64,000 nucleotides of DNA. It comes from Roseateles_E cavernae (lineage in GTDB: Bacteria; Pseudomonadota; Gammaproteobacteria; Burkholderiales; Burkholderiaceae_C). This document shows, one piece after another, positions 49,978 through 58,786 of this stretch. Each line of letters begins with the position of its first letter. Positions within the stretch are counted from its first letter, which is position 1. The stretch spans positions 124,001 to 188,000 of the forward strand of contig NZ_JBDPLH010000010.1 in the NCBI RefSeq assembly GCF_040187885.1, written 5' to 3'. The position numbers were made by a program, and so were the translations under genes. Under the pieces are notes generated by a model. It had not been told where the DNA came from. It made no database searches and saw only the letters and a program-made list of their open reading frames with translations.

Positions 49978-50732
49978 TGCTTTGCCTTTGTTGACTTGCC
50001 GGCTTTCAGCACGCCGGCGATCTCGAGTCGCCGCGCCGCCTGTTCCATATGGCCGGTGGCCACGCGCCGCGCCGTCAGCGCATCGCGCGCCGCGATCGCC
50101 TCGACCAGGGCGCTGTGCTCCTGGCGCACTGCCTCGGCGAAATCGCGGTGGCGCGCCTCGTTACCGCGCGTGACCCGCATCGCCTCGCGCAGATACTGCT
50201 CCAGAAAGCCGAGCAAGCGGCCGAACTGCGGATTGCCCGAGGCCTCCGCGATCGCGCGGTGCAGGGCCAGGTCTTGATCGACCCCGTCGCCACCGGCGGC
50301 CACGGCCACCTCGATGGCCTGCAAGGCCTTGCGTATCGCCGCAATCTGGGCCCGCGAGGCCCGCTCGGCCGCCAGCGCCGCGATCTCGCCTTCCAGCGCG
50401 CGTCGCACCTCGACGATCTGCGCCACCGCCTGCAGCGACTCCAGCACCGTCGGATCAAAGGCCAGCGGCTTGTTGGCAGCCGGCGGCGCGACATAGACGC
50501 CCGAGCCCTGGCGCGAGATCAGGAGACCCTGCGACTTCAGCTGATGCACCGCCTCGCGCACCACGGTGCGCGACACGCCATGCAGTTCGCTGAGTTGCTG
50601 CTCGGTCGGCAGCCGGGCGCCGGGCGCCAGGCTGCCGGCCTCGATCTGCCCGGCCAGCAAGGCCGCCAGCCGGTCCGACAGGCGGCTGGCCTGCAGCCGT
50701 GGCGCACTGTGCGCTGCGGCGTTCAGTGACAC
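49974..50732 (-). CDS. GntR-family (FCD) regulator of the tetronate operon
   Basis: A 252-residue GntR regulator with an N-terminal winged helix (SDRLAALLAGQIEAGSLAPG; PTEQQLSELHGVSRTVVREA; SRQGSGVYV) and an FCD ligand domain (QIVEVRRALEGEIAALAAER; LHRAIAEASGNPQFGRLLGF; EHSALVEAIAARD). It is the first gene of the right operon and overlaps ltnD, so it is probably a self-regulated repressor relieved by a tetronate. The start is GTG 50732; the upstream ribosome site is weak. It is divergent from the hypothetical gene at 50912. Confidence 0.9.
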   Translation of the reverse strand: MSLNAAAHSAPRLQASRLSDRLAALLAGQIEAGSLAPGARLPTEQQLSELHGVSRTVVREAVHQLKSQGLLISRQGSGVYVAPPAANKPLAFDPTVLESLQAVAQIVEVRRALEGEIAALAAERASRAQIAAIRKALQAIEVAVAAGGDGVDQDLALHRAIAEASGNPQFGRLLGFLEQYLREAMRVTRGNEARHRDFAEAVRQEHSALVEAIAARDALTARRVATGHMEQAARRLEIAGVLKAGKSTKAKQ

Positions 50733-50911
50733 GATGGGAAGAAGCTGAAATTCATCAGGTCATCCTACAACTTTGGAGAAGCAGCGTTCCTGGGGGATAC
50801 CCTGGCGACCGAGCCGGCGCGGCACTCCAGATTTGCAAAGCGCTGCCGATACAGCAGACAAGGTCCGCACCGCGCCGCGGACCCAGAACAATCAGGGAGA
50901 CTCCGACTCGC

Positions 50912-52387
50912 ATGACACGCATCAGCTCAGCAGGCTTGAGCTTGCCGACACAACACCTCAGCGCCGTGCGCACGGCAACGCCGGCCCGGCCCACCGCCGT
51001 GGCGGTAGAAGGCAGTGCGTCGCCAGCGCCCACGCGGGTGACACTGGACACCGCGGCCGTCGCCACGGTGGTCTATGCCAAACCCAGGGCTGTCGACGAA
51101 GCGCCGTTCGCGCCGACCCGTTCCTGGGCTGCGCCGCAGCAAGACGCCATCAGCAGCCTGATGGCGCGCAATGGCAGCGCCGGCGGCTTGGCCGGGCGCT
51201 GGAGCGGGCTGGGCGGCGCGCTGCTGTCCCACCTCGCCAGCACGCAGTCGGACTACCGCCAGACCCTGGTCGATGACTCGGCACCGCCTGCGGCCGACGC
51301 GAGGGCCACAGATCGCACAGGCGCCCTTGCGGCCCCGGCGCTGGATGGCGCAGCCGCGGCCCAGGTCAGCCTGAAGATACGGACCCTCTCGGGGCAGACC
51401 GTGGCGCTGAAGATCGCCACGAGCGAGCATGAAGGCCGCAGCGGCCTTCAGGTCGAGATCGGCAGCTCGGGCCCGCTGAGCAAGGCCGAGCGCGAGGCCT
51501 TGGCCCGGCTCGCCGAGGGTCTGGACAAGGCGCTGGACGGCCTGGGCCAAGCCGGCGCGCTCAAGCTGGATCTGGCCGGGCTGATGGACTACGACAGCAG
51601 CGCGCTGACCAGCGTGGATCTCACGGTCAGCAACCCCAAGCCCTCGCAAGCCCTGGCTTCGTTCGCGCTGCATCTGGGGACGGACCGCAAGACGCTGGCG
51701 CTGGCGGGCCAGGCGGGCGAGATCGCAGTGGATCTCGACATGAGCACGCCCGTCGGTCGGGGCAGCGCGCAGCAGCGGCAGTCCGCGATTCAGCAGCATC
51801 TGCAGCAGTTCGATGCCGCCGCGCAGCGCAGCCGCGCCGACGCCGCGCTGGTGGCCCTGTTCAAGAACGCCTTCACCCAGCTGCATGCGCAGCCACCAAG
51901 CCAGGCGGCGTCCCGGGCCGAGGCCTTGAGCCCGGCGCTGGAGCGGCAGGTGCAGCCCCTGCTCAGCGGCTTGATGGATTTCCAGGCCAGTTTCGGCGGC
52001 GACTTCGAGAGAAGCAACCCGGCGGGCGCCGTCACCGAGGCCGGCCGCGCCGACTACCAGCTCAGCCAGAAGACCACGCTGCGCCGACACGGCGCCGCCG
52101 ACGACAGGTCCATCACCCAGACGCAGAGTGAGAAGCTGGATGCGCATGCCAAGAAATCGCGCACCGGCGGCATGCTGGACACCCGAAGCGGCAACTACGA
52201 CCTCCACAAGATCCAGGATCGCAACACGGTCACGACCTTGATCGAGGCGACCGAGGGCCAGCTGACCCGCGCGCTGAAGAAGACCGACCAGCATCAGCTG
52301 CACACCTACGAGAAGCTGGTGGACCACCGCGTCGAGGAACGGCGCAGCACGCCGCTGGCCAAGAACACGCTGGAACGGCTGCGCTAG
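50912..52387 (+). CDS. Unrecognised 491-residue protein
   Basis: A plus-strand gene with a good GGGAGA site before ATG 50912 (MTRISSAGLSLPTQHLSAVR). The N-terminal 110 residues are low-complexity, rich in Ala, Pro and Thr; the middle has an ordered alternating stretch (VSLKIRTLSGQTVALKIATS; GLQVEIGSSGPLSKAEREAL; GLDKALDGLGQAGALKLDLA), and the C-terminal third is charged and helical (DYQLSQKTTLRRHGAADDRS; LDAHAKKSRTGGMLDTRSGN). It has no signal peptide, membrane segment or cysteine. The Gln- and Thr-rich N-terminus recalls flagellar or type III associated proteins, but I cannot place it. It sits alone between the acid-sugar operons and a sugar receptor gene. Confidence 0.65.
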   Translation: MTRISSAGLSLPTQHLSAVRTATPARPTAVAVEGSASPAPTRVTLDTAAVATVVYAKPRAVDEAPFAPTRSWAAPQQDAISSLMARNGSAGGLAGRWSGLGGALLSHLASTQSDYRQTLVDDSAPPAADARATDRTGALAAPALDGAAAAQVSLKIRTLSGQTVALKIATSEHEGRSGLQVEIGSSGPLSKAEREALARLAEGLDKALDGLGQAGALKLDLAGLMDYDSSALTSVDLTVSNPKPSQALASFALHLGTDRKTLALAGQAGEIAVDLDMSTPVGRGSAQQRQSAIQQHLQQFDAAAQRSRADAALVALFKNAFTQLHAQPPSQAASRAEALSPALERQVQPLLSGLMDFQASFGGDFERSNPAGAVTEAGRADYQLSQKTTLRRHGAADDRSITQTQSEKLDAHAKKSRTGGMLDTRSGNYDLHKIQDRNTVTTLIEATEGQLTRALKKTDQHQLHTYEKLVDHRVEERRSTPLAKNTLERLR

Positions 52388-52551
52388 CCGGCGCTGCCGG
52401 GCTGCTCGTCGGGCGCGAGACTTCATCTTGCGTCTTTGTAAGCCCGCCGCAATGTAGTCCAACAAAAGGCAACGCCGTGCGCCGAAGCGGGCCGGCGCCG
52501 TTAGATTGGCCGCTCCGAACCGCCCCCAATGAAAACATCAGGAGCAAGCCC

Positions 52552-55170
52552 GTGTCCCAAGCCATCGTCAAGCCGCAGTTCCGTCGGCAAGTCCTCCCCA
52601 CGCTGATCACCCTGGTCCTCGGCACGCTGGCCGCCGCAGCCACTGCCCAGAGCCAGGAGTCGGCCGGCACCGAGGCCAAGGAGAAGCTGGACACGGTGGA
52701 GATCACCGGCGTGCGCGCGACGCTCAAGCGCAATCTGGCCGAGAAGCGCGAGTCGCTCAATATCGTCGACTCGATCAGTGCCGAGGATGTCGGCAAGTTC
52801 CCCGACAAGAACGTGGCCGATTCGCTGCAGCGCGTGCCCGGCATCTCGGTGGACCGCATCTGGGGCGAGGGCAAGGCCATCTTCGTGCGCGGCACCGACA
52901 AGAATCTCAATATGACCCAGCTCAACGGGCAGGCCGTCGCCTCGTCCGAGTGGTGGCTCAATGAACCGCAGACCCGCAGCTTCAACTACGACGTGCTGCC
53001 GTCCGAGATCGTCGGCAGCCTCGATGTCTACAAAAGCCCCTCGGCCGACCTCGACGAGGGCAGCATCGGCGGCCTGGTGATCGTCAAGACGCGCCGTCCG
53101 CTGGATTTCAAGCAGCGCCTGACGCTGCAGGCCGCCGCCGAAGCCATGCACAGCAAGCTGCCGGGCAAGACCGATCCGCAGCTGTCCGGCCTCTTGAACT
53201 GGCAGAACGAGGACCGCAGCTTCGGCGTGCTGCTGGCCATCAGCAGCCAGCGCCGCCATATGCGCCGCGACGGCCTGGAGATGTTCCCCGACGGCAAGTA
53301 CGAGGTGGTCGACCAGAACGGCGCCATCACCACCGCCTACGCGCCCTGGGGCGGCGGCTCGGCCATCTTCCGCCAGGATCGCCGCCGCACCACCACCAAT
53401 CTGTCGCTGCAGTTCCGACCCAACCCGGCCACCGATCTGGTGCTGAATCTGATGGATTCAGACATGAAGATGGACAACAACAACCAGAACTATCTGTGGC
53501 AGGCCGGCGGCCTGGCGGTGAACGGCCGCATCGCCGTCACCGACCCGAAGTTCATCAGCGTGTCGGACGGCTCCAAGGCCCTGGTGGGCGGCACGGTGGG
53601 GCCGAAGACCGGCGTTTCGTTCGAGCCTATCTATCGCAAGTCCTATATCAAGTCGCGCGTGGCCGATCTGGACGGCAACTACCAGGGCGGCAACTGGAAG
53701 CTGCACGGCCAGCTCGGCACGACCTCCAGCGAGGGCGGCAGCTCGCATGACCGCCATTTCTGGATGGAGGGCGACACCCGGGTGCAGCTCGATCTGGGCC
53801 CCGACAAATACGGCGTCAAGTACCTGGACATCAATCCGCTGGATCCGAAGGCGCTGACCCTGAAGGCCGGCGACGACCGCATCCGCCGCATGGAGAGCAA
53901 GGAGAACTATGCCCAGGGAGATCTGAGCTGGGAGTTCGACAACAGCCTGCTGCACACCGTCAAAGTGGGCCTGAAGCTGCGCGACAACACGCTGCGCAAT
54001 AGCCGCATCCAGGGCACGGCCGGGCCGGGCTCGGCCGGCTGGCAATCGTTCTCGCTGGCCGAGCTGTCCAGCGGCGCCTCGCCGCACCTGAGCCAGCAGG
54101 CCGGCCACCCCGGCGCGCTGACCCAGTACGCCTGGTATGACGACGGCCTGGTGGCGAGCAAGGGCATCCCGATGTTCGACAAGGCCATGGTCTACAAGGA
54201 CGTACCCAATGAGAACTACAAGATCCATGAGCGCATCAGTGCGGCCTATGTGAAGGCGGATTTCGGCCTGGACAAATGGCGCGGCGACGTGGGCCTGCGC
54301 CTGGTCCGCACCGCGCAGAGCTCGGAAGGCTTTCTCGGCGGCGCCAGCGGCAGCTTCACGCCGACCCGGGTCGAGCACAACTACACCGATGCCTTGCCCA
54401 ATCTGAACCTGGTCTACCAGCTGCGCAAGGATGTGATGCTGCGCGGCGCCGTGGCCCGGACGATGGCGCGCCAGACCTTCGACCTGCTGAGCCCCGGCAT
54501 GCGCCGCGACGGCACCGTGCTGAGCCGTGCCTATGCCGGCAACCCGCTGCTCAAGCCGGTGCATGCCAAGCAGGCCGAGATTGGCGCCGAGTGGTACTAC
54601 GCCGACGCCGCGCTGGCCTCGGCCACCTTCTTCGTCAAGCGGCTCGACACCTTCACCTACAAGGCCTCGAAGCAGGAGCAGGTCGGCGGCGAGACCCTGA
54701 CGGTGGAGCGCCCCTACAACGCCGACAACGGCGCCGACATCAAGGGCATCGAGCTGCAGTGGCAGCAGCCCTTCGGCCAGAGCGGCTTCGGCACGGTCGT
54801 CAACTACACCTTCACCGATGCCAAGGCCGGCGCGGTGGCGGGCCAGCCGCGCCTGAACGTGCTGGGCAACTCGCGCGACCAGTTCAATATCAGCGGCTAC
54901 TACGAGCGCCACGGCATCAGCCTGCGCGTCTCCTACAACTACCGCTCCAAGAGCTATGGCGATGTGCAGATGGGTGGCCAGGTCGTCAACGGCGACTATG
55001 GCCAGTGGGACGCCTCGGCCAGCTGGGACATTAGCCCCAAGCTCGCGCTGTACGCCTCTGCCGTCAATATCAACAACGAGGTGATACGCGCCAACACCGC
55101 CGACGGCCTGCCGATCGGCGTCTACGAGAACGGGGCCCGCTACAGCATAGGCCTGCGCGCGAAGTTCTGA
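52552..55170 (+). CDS. TonB-dependent receptor for carbohydrate uptake
   Basis: An 872-residue outer-membrane receptor starting at GTG 52552 (MSQAIVKPQFRRQVLPTLIT), preceded by AGGAG. After the signal sequence (to about AAAATAQ) the plug domain shows VEITGVRATLKRNLAEKRES and DVGKFPDKNVADSLQRVPGI, motifs of the sugar-receptor class of Xanthomonas, Caulobacter and Shewanella. A long barrel follows and ends in SIGLRAKF. The gene continues 8 bp later into a FucP-type sugar permease, so the pair probably takes up one sugar or oligosaccharide across both membranes. Confidence 0.93.
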   Translation: MSQAIVKPQFRRQVLPTLITLVLGTLAAAATAQSQESAGTEAKEKLDTVEITGVRATLKRNLAEKRESLNIVDSISAEDVGKFPDKNVADSLQRVPGISVDRIWGEGKAIFVRGTDKNLNMTQLNGQAVASSEWWLNEPQTRSFNYDVLPSEIVGSLDVYKSPSADLDEGSIGGLVIVKTRRPLDFKQRLTLQAAAEAMHSKLPGKTDPQLSGLLNWQNEDRSFGVLLAISSQRRHMRRDGLEMFPDGKYEVVDQNGAITTAYAPWGGGSAIFRQDRRRTTTNLSLQFRPNPATDLVLNLMDSDMKMDNNNQNYLWQAGGLAVNGRIAVTDPKFISVSDGSKALVGGTVGPKTGVSFEPIYRKSYIKSRVADLDGNYQGGNWKLHGQLGTTSSEGGSSHDRHFWMEGDTRVQLDLGPDKYGVKYLDINPLDPKALTLKAGDDRIRRMESKENYAQGDLSWEFDNSLLHTVKVGLKLRDNTLRNSRIQGTAGPGSAGWQSFSLAELSSGASPHLSQQAGHPGALTQYAWYDDGLVASKGIPMFDKAMVYKDVPNENYKIHERISAAYVKADFGLDKWRGDVGLRLVRTAQSSEGFLGGASGSFTPTRVEHNYTDALPNLNLVYQLRKDVMLRGAVARTMARQTFDLLSPGMRRDGTVLSRAYAGNPLLKPVHAKQAEIGAEWYYADAALASATFFVKRLDTFTYKASKQEQVGGETLTVERPYNADNGADIKGIELQWQQPFGQSGFGTVVNYTFTDAKAGAVAGQPRLNVLGNSRDQFNISGYYERHGISLRVSYNYRSKSYGDVQMGGQVVNGDYGQWDASASWDISPKLALYASAVNINNEVIRANTADGLPIGVYENGARYSIGLRAKF

Positions 55171-55178
55171 GAGCCGGG

Positions 55179-56519
55179 ATGACACACACCATGAACCGAT
55201 CCATCCCTGCGGCGGCCGCCTCGCGCGGCCAGGTGCTGCTGCCCATGCTCTTCATCGGCCTGATGTTCTTCGTCCTCGGCTTCGTCACCTGGCTGAACGG
55301 CTCGTTGATTCCGTTTCTGAAGCTGGTCTGCGATCTCAACAACTTCCAGGCCCTGTGGGTAACCTTCGCCTTCTACATCGCCTACACGGTGATGGCCCTG
55401 CCCTCGGCCGCCATCTTGGGCCGCATCGGCTACAAGAACGGCATGAGCCTGGGCCTGGCCGTGATGGCGCTGGGCGCGCTGCTCTTCATCCCGGCGGCGC
55501 AAAGCCGCCATTACGGCGTCTTCCTCGCGGCCCTGTTCACGCTGGCCAGCGGCATGACGCTGATGCAGACCGCGATCAACCCCTATATCGTCTGCATAGG
55601 CCCGCGCGAGAGCGCGGCCATGCGCATCAGCATCATGGGCCTGTTCAACAAGGGCGCCGGCATCATCGTGCCGCTGGTGTTCTCGGCCCTGGTGCTGTCC
55701 GGCGTCGGCCAGTACTCCGACGCGGCCCTGGCCACACTGGACGAGGCCGGGCGCGAGGCGCTGCGGGTGGAGCTGTCGGCCCGCCTGCTGCGGCCCTATC
55801 TCGTGATGGCCGGCGCGCTGGCGCTGTTCACCGCCATCATCCACTTCTCGGCGCTGCGCGAGCCGGTGCTGGACGAGGGTCGCGACGAGCCGGCCCGGGT
55901 GCAGCGCGGCGTGTTCCAGTTCCCCCAGGTGGTTCTGGGCGCGCTGGCGCTGTTCGCCTATGTCGGCGTCGAGGTGATCGCCGGCGACACCATAGGCCTG
56001 TACGGCCAGCAGCTGGGCGTGCCCAACTTCGCGGTGCTGACCTCCTACACCATGGGCTTCATGGTGCTGGGCTATCTGCTGGGCGTGCTGTGCATCCCGC
56101 GCCTGCTGTCGCAGCGCGCCGCGCTGCTGCTGTCGGCGCTGGCCGGCCTGGCGTGCACGGCCGGCGTGACCCTGGCGTCCAAGAGCTCGACGGGGCTGTC
56201 GCTGGCGCTGCTGGGCTGGGCGGGCGTGCCGCCGGTGCCGGACACGGTGATGTTCCTGGCCCTGCTGGGCCTGGCCAATGCCCTGGTCTGGCCGGCGATC
56301 TGGCCGCTGGCGCTGGACGGGCTGGGCCGCTACACCGCCAGCGGCTCGGCCCTGCTGATCATGGGCATTGCCGGCGGCGCGCTGCTGCCGATGGGCTATG
56401 GCCGGCTCGCCGACACGGGCCAGGCCCAGGCTGCCTACTGGCTGCTGCTGCCCTGCTACGGCTTCATCCTGTTCTATGCGCTGATCGGCCACCGGCTGCG
56501 GCGCTGGGGTCGGGCCTGA
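55179..56519 (+). CDS. FucP/NagP-type sugar MFS transporter
   Basis: A 446-residue major facilitator transporter with 12 membrane helices. The start region LFIGLMFFVLGFVTWLNGSL is the strongest FucP/NagP family mark, followed by PSAAILGRIGYKNGMSLGLA (loop motif), MTLMQTAINPYIVCIGPRES, and GLFNKGAGIIVPLVFSALVL. It likely cotransports a sugar such as a hexose, fucose or N-acetylhexosamine with protons across the inner membrane. ATG 55179 lies 8 bp after the receptor stop; a second ATG at 55191 is possible. No glycosidase gene adjoins. Confidence 0.93.
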   Translation: MTHTMNRSIPAAAASRGQVLLPMLFIGLMFFVLGFVTWLNGSLIPFLKLVCDLNNFQALWVTFAFYIAYTVMALPSAAILGRIGYKNGMSLGLAVMALGALLFIPAAQSRHYGVFLAALFTLASGMTLMQTAINPYIVCIGPRESAAMRISIMGLFNKGAGIIVPLVFSALVLSGVGQYSDAALATLDEAGREALRVELSARLLRPYLVMAGALALFTAIIHFSALREPVLDEGRDEPARVQRGVFQFPQVVLGALALFAYVGVEVIAGDTIGLYGQQLGVPNFAVLTSYTMGFMVLGYLLGVLCIPRLLSQRAALLLSALAGLACTAGVTLASKSSTGLSLALLGWAGVPPVPDTVMFLALLGLANALVWPAIWPLALDGLGRYTASGSALLIMGIAGGALLPMGYGRLADTGQAQAAYWLLLPCYGFILFYALIGHRLRRWGRA

Positions 56520-56529
56520 GGTCGGGGCA

Positions 56530-58080
56530 TCAAGGCCGGGGCGCCGGCAGGGCCAGGCAGACCTCGAAGCCGCCCTGCGGATGATTGCGAAAGCGCAGCG
56601 AGCCGCCATGGTCGGCGACGATGTCGCGCACGATGGACAGGCCCAGGCCCAGCCCCTCCTCGCGCAGCCGCGCCCCATGGGCCAGCCGGGTATAGGGTTG
56701 GCCCAACTCGGCCAGCGCGGCCTCGGGCACGCCGGGCCCGTGGTCGCGCACCGTCAGCAAGACCTGACCCTCATCGGGACCGCCCGCCTCGCCCTCGCTC
56801 ATCAGCAGCTCCGCGTGATGCCCGCTGGGTTCCGGTGTGCCGGCGCTGGCGCCGTAGAAGATCGCGTTGTCGAGCAGATTGCCGATCGCCCGCTTGAGCG
56901 CCAGCGGCTTGCCGAACACGGTCAGCGGGCGGTCCTGCAGCTCGATGCGCTGGCCGGCCATGCGGGCATCGCGCACCATCTTCTGCAGCACCAGGTCGAT
57001 GCGCACCGGCACGCGGTTCTCGTGGATGTCGGTGTCCTTGACGATCTGCAGCGCGGTCTTGACCATCATGTCGAGCTCGTCCAGGTCTTCGTGGAAGGCG
57101 TCCTGCAGCGCCGGGTCGTCGAGCAGCTCGCTGCGCAGCCGCAGCCGGGTGATCGGGGTGCGCAGATCGTGCGAGATCGACGCGAACAGGCGCTCGCGGT
57201 CGCTCAGGTAGCGGCGGATGCGCTCCTGCATCTCGTTGAAGGCCTGGATCGCGCGCCGCACCTCCGAGGTGCCGCTGACGCGCAGCGGCGCGGGCGCGGC
57301 CTTGCGGCCGACACGCGCCGCCGCCCGGCTCAGGCCCGCCAGCGGCCGGGTCAGCGCACGCGCCGCGATCAGGGTCAGCAGCAGGGCCAGGCCCAGCGTC
57401 AACAGCTGCGGGGTCAGGCGTTGCCAGCTGAAGAACTCCAGCTGTTCGAGGAAATAAGGGTCGGGCAGCGCGCTGCTCAGATACAGCCACTGCCCCGGCT
57501 CGGTCTCGACCTGTATCACCAGAAAGGGCGCCGGCCGCTCCGGCGCCAGCAGCGAGGGATCGACCCAGCTGTCGGGCAGATCGGCCAGCAGCGCGCCGCC
57601 GGGCCCGACCTGCAGGCCCAGCGGCGAGGCCAGGGTCACGCGCAGCGCCGTGCCGGCGGCCAGCCGGGACTCCAGCTCCTCGCGCACCCGCGCCTCCAGC
57701 AGCCGCGCCAGCGCCTGCTCGGGCAGCGGCCGGATCGCCACCTCGGCCTGGTTGAAGAACACCAGAAAGCGCGTGCCGCCCATGGTGCGCAGCTGCTCGA
57801 TCAGCAGCGGCCGGTAGGCCGCCGGCAGCTCGCGCAAGGCGCGCAGCGCCCCCAAGGCGCCGCTGGCCACATGGTGGGCGGCCTGCTCGGTCTGGCGCTT
57901 GGTGCGCTGCTCGATCTGGCTGTACCAGAGCAGATTGATCAGCAGCTGCACCAGGGCCAGCCCCCCCAGCATCGCCAGCACGAAGCGGCCCTGCAGGCTG
58001 TCGAACAAGAAGCCGCTGAAGCGCTGCGGCCAGCCGGTGCCGCGCCACCGGCCGGCCCCACGCCCCCGCTCAGGGCGCAT
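56530..58080 (-). CDS. Sensor histidine kinase (EnvZ/OmpR-type)
   Basis: A 516-residue membrane sensor kinase. One N-terminal helix (FVLAMLGGLALVQLLINLLW), a periplasmic sensor region of about 180 residues (AIRPLPEQALARLLEARVRE; PFLVIQVETEPGQWLYLSSA), a second helix (LTPQLLTLGLALLLTLIAAR), a HAMP linker, the H-box FASISHDLRTPITRLRLRSE, N-box AIGNLLDNAIFYGAS, G1 VRDHGPGVPEAAL and G2 EEGLGLGLSIVRDIV. It overlaps the response regulator by 11 bp and probably senses the upstream binding protein. Tail to tail with the MFS gene. Confidence 0.93.
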   Translation of the reverse strand: MRPERGRGAGRWRGTGWPQRFSGFLFDSLQGRFVLAMLGGLALVQLLINLLWYSQIEQRTKRQTEQAAHHVASGALGALRALRELPAAYRPLLIEQLRTMGGTRFLVFFNQAEVAIRPLPEQALARLLEARVREELESRLAAGTALRVTLASPLGLQVGPGGALLADLPDSWVDPSLLAPERPAPFLVIQVETEPGQWLYLSSALPDPYFLEQLEFFSWQRLTPQLLTLGLALLLTLIAARALTRPLAGLSRAAARVGRKAAPAPLRVSGTSEVRRAIQAFNEMQERIRRYLSDRERLFASISHDLRTPITRLRLRSELLDDPALQDAFHEDLDELDMMVKTALQIVKDTDIHENRVPVRIDLVLQKMVRDARMAGQRIELQDRPLTVFGKPLALKRAIGNLLDNAIFYGASAGTPEPSGHHAELLMSEGEAGGPDEGQVLLTVRDHGPGVPEAALAELGQPYTRLAHGARLREEGLGLGLSIVRDIVADHGGSLRFRNHPQGGFEVCLALPAPRP

Positions 58081-58786
58081 GGCCCACCGTCACCGTGGTC
58101 GCGAACACATAGCCCGAGCCGCGCACCGTCTTGATCAGCGCCGGCTGCTTGCCGTCGTCCTGCAGGCGCTGGCGCAGCCGGCTCATCTGCACATCGAGCG
58201 AACGGTCCAGCGGGCCGAGGTCGCGGCCGCGCGTGACCTCGGCCAGGCGGCTGCGCTCCAGCACCTCGCCGGGATGCTCGACCAGCAGCTTGAGCAGCTG
58301 GAAGTCCATGCCCGACAACGCACTGGCGCTGCCGTCGGGGTCGATCAGGCTGCGCTCCAGCAGGTCCAGCGAGAAACCGTTGAAGCGGTAGTAGCGCGGC
58401 GCCTGGCTGCGCTCCTGGCCGGTACGCCGGGTAATGGCCTTGATGCGGGCCAGCAGCTCGCGCGGGTTGAAGGGCTTGCCGATGTAGTCGTCGGCGCCCA
58501 GCTCCAGGCCGATGATGCGGTCGGTCTCCTCGGCGCTGGCGGTCAGCATGATGACCGGCACCTCGGAGCGCCGCCGCACCGCCTGGCACAGCGCAAAGCC
58601 CTCGGTATCGGGCAGCATCACATCGAGGATGCACAGGCTGATCTCGTCGCGATGGCGCTCGAACTCGGCCATGAAGCTGGCGCCGTCATGGGCCAAGAGC
58701 ACCGCGTACTGGTTCTTCTCCAGATAGGTCTTCAGCAGGGTGCGGATCTTCTGGTCGTCGTCGACGATCAGGATGGTGCGGGTCAT
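58070..58786 (-). CDS. OmpR/PhoB-family response regulator
   Basis: A 238-residue two-domain regulator. The receiver has ILIVDDDQKIRTLLKTYLEK (acidic pair), the phosphorylated Asp55 in ILDVMLPDTEGF, PVIMLTASAEETDRI (Thr switch) and DDYIGKPFNPREL (conserved Lys). The C-terminal winged helix has FQLLKLLVEHPGEVLERSRL, RSLDVQMSRLRQRL and IKTVRGSGYVFA. It overlaps the kinase by 11 bp at its stop and the binding-protein gene by ATGA at its start. Targets may include the nearby receptor and permease. Confidence 0.95.
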   Translation of the reverse strand: MTRTILIVDDDQKIRTLLKTYLEKNQYAVLLAHDGASFMAEFERHRDEISLCILDVMLPDTEGFALCQAVRRRSEVPVIMLTASAEETDRIIGLELGADDYIGKPFNPRELLARIKAITRRTGQERSQAPRYYRFNGFSLDLLERSLIDPDGSASALSGMDFQLLKLLVEHPGEVLERSRLAEVTRGRDLGPLDRSLDVQMSRLRQRLQDDGKQPALIKTVRGSGYVFATTVTVGHAP

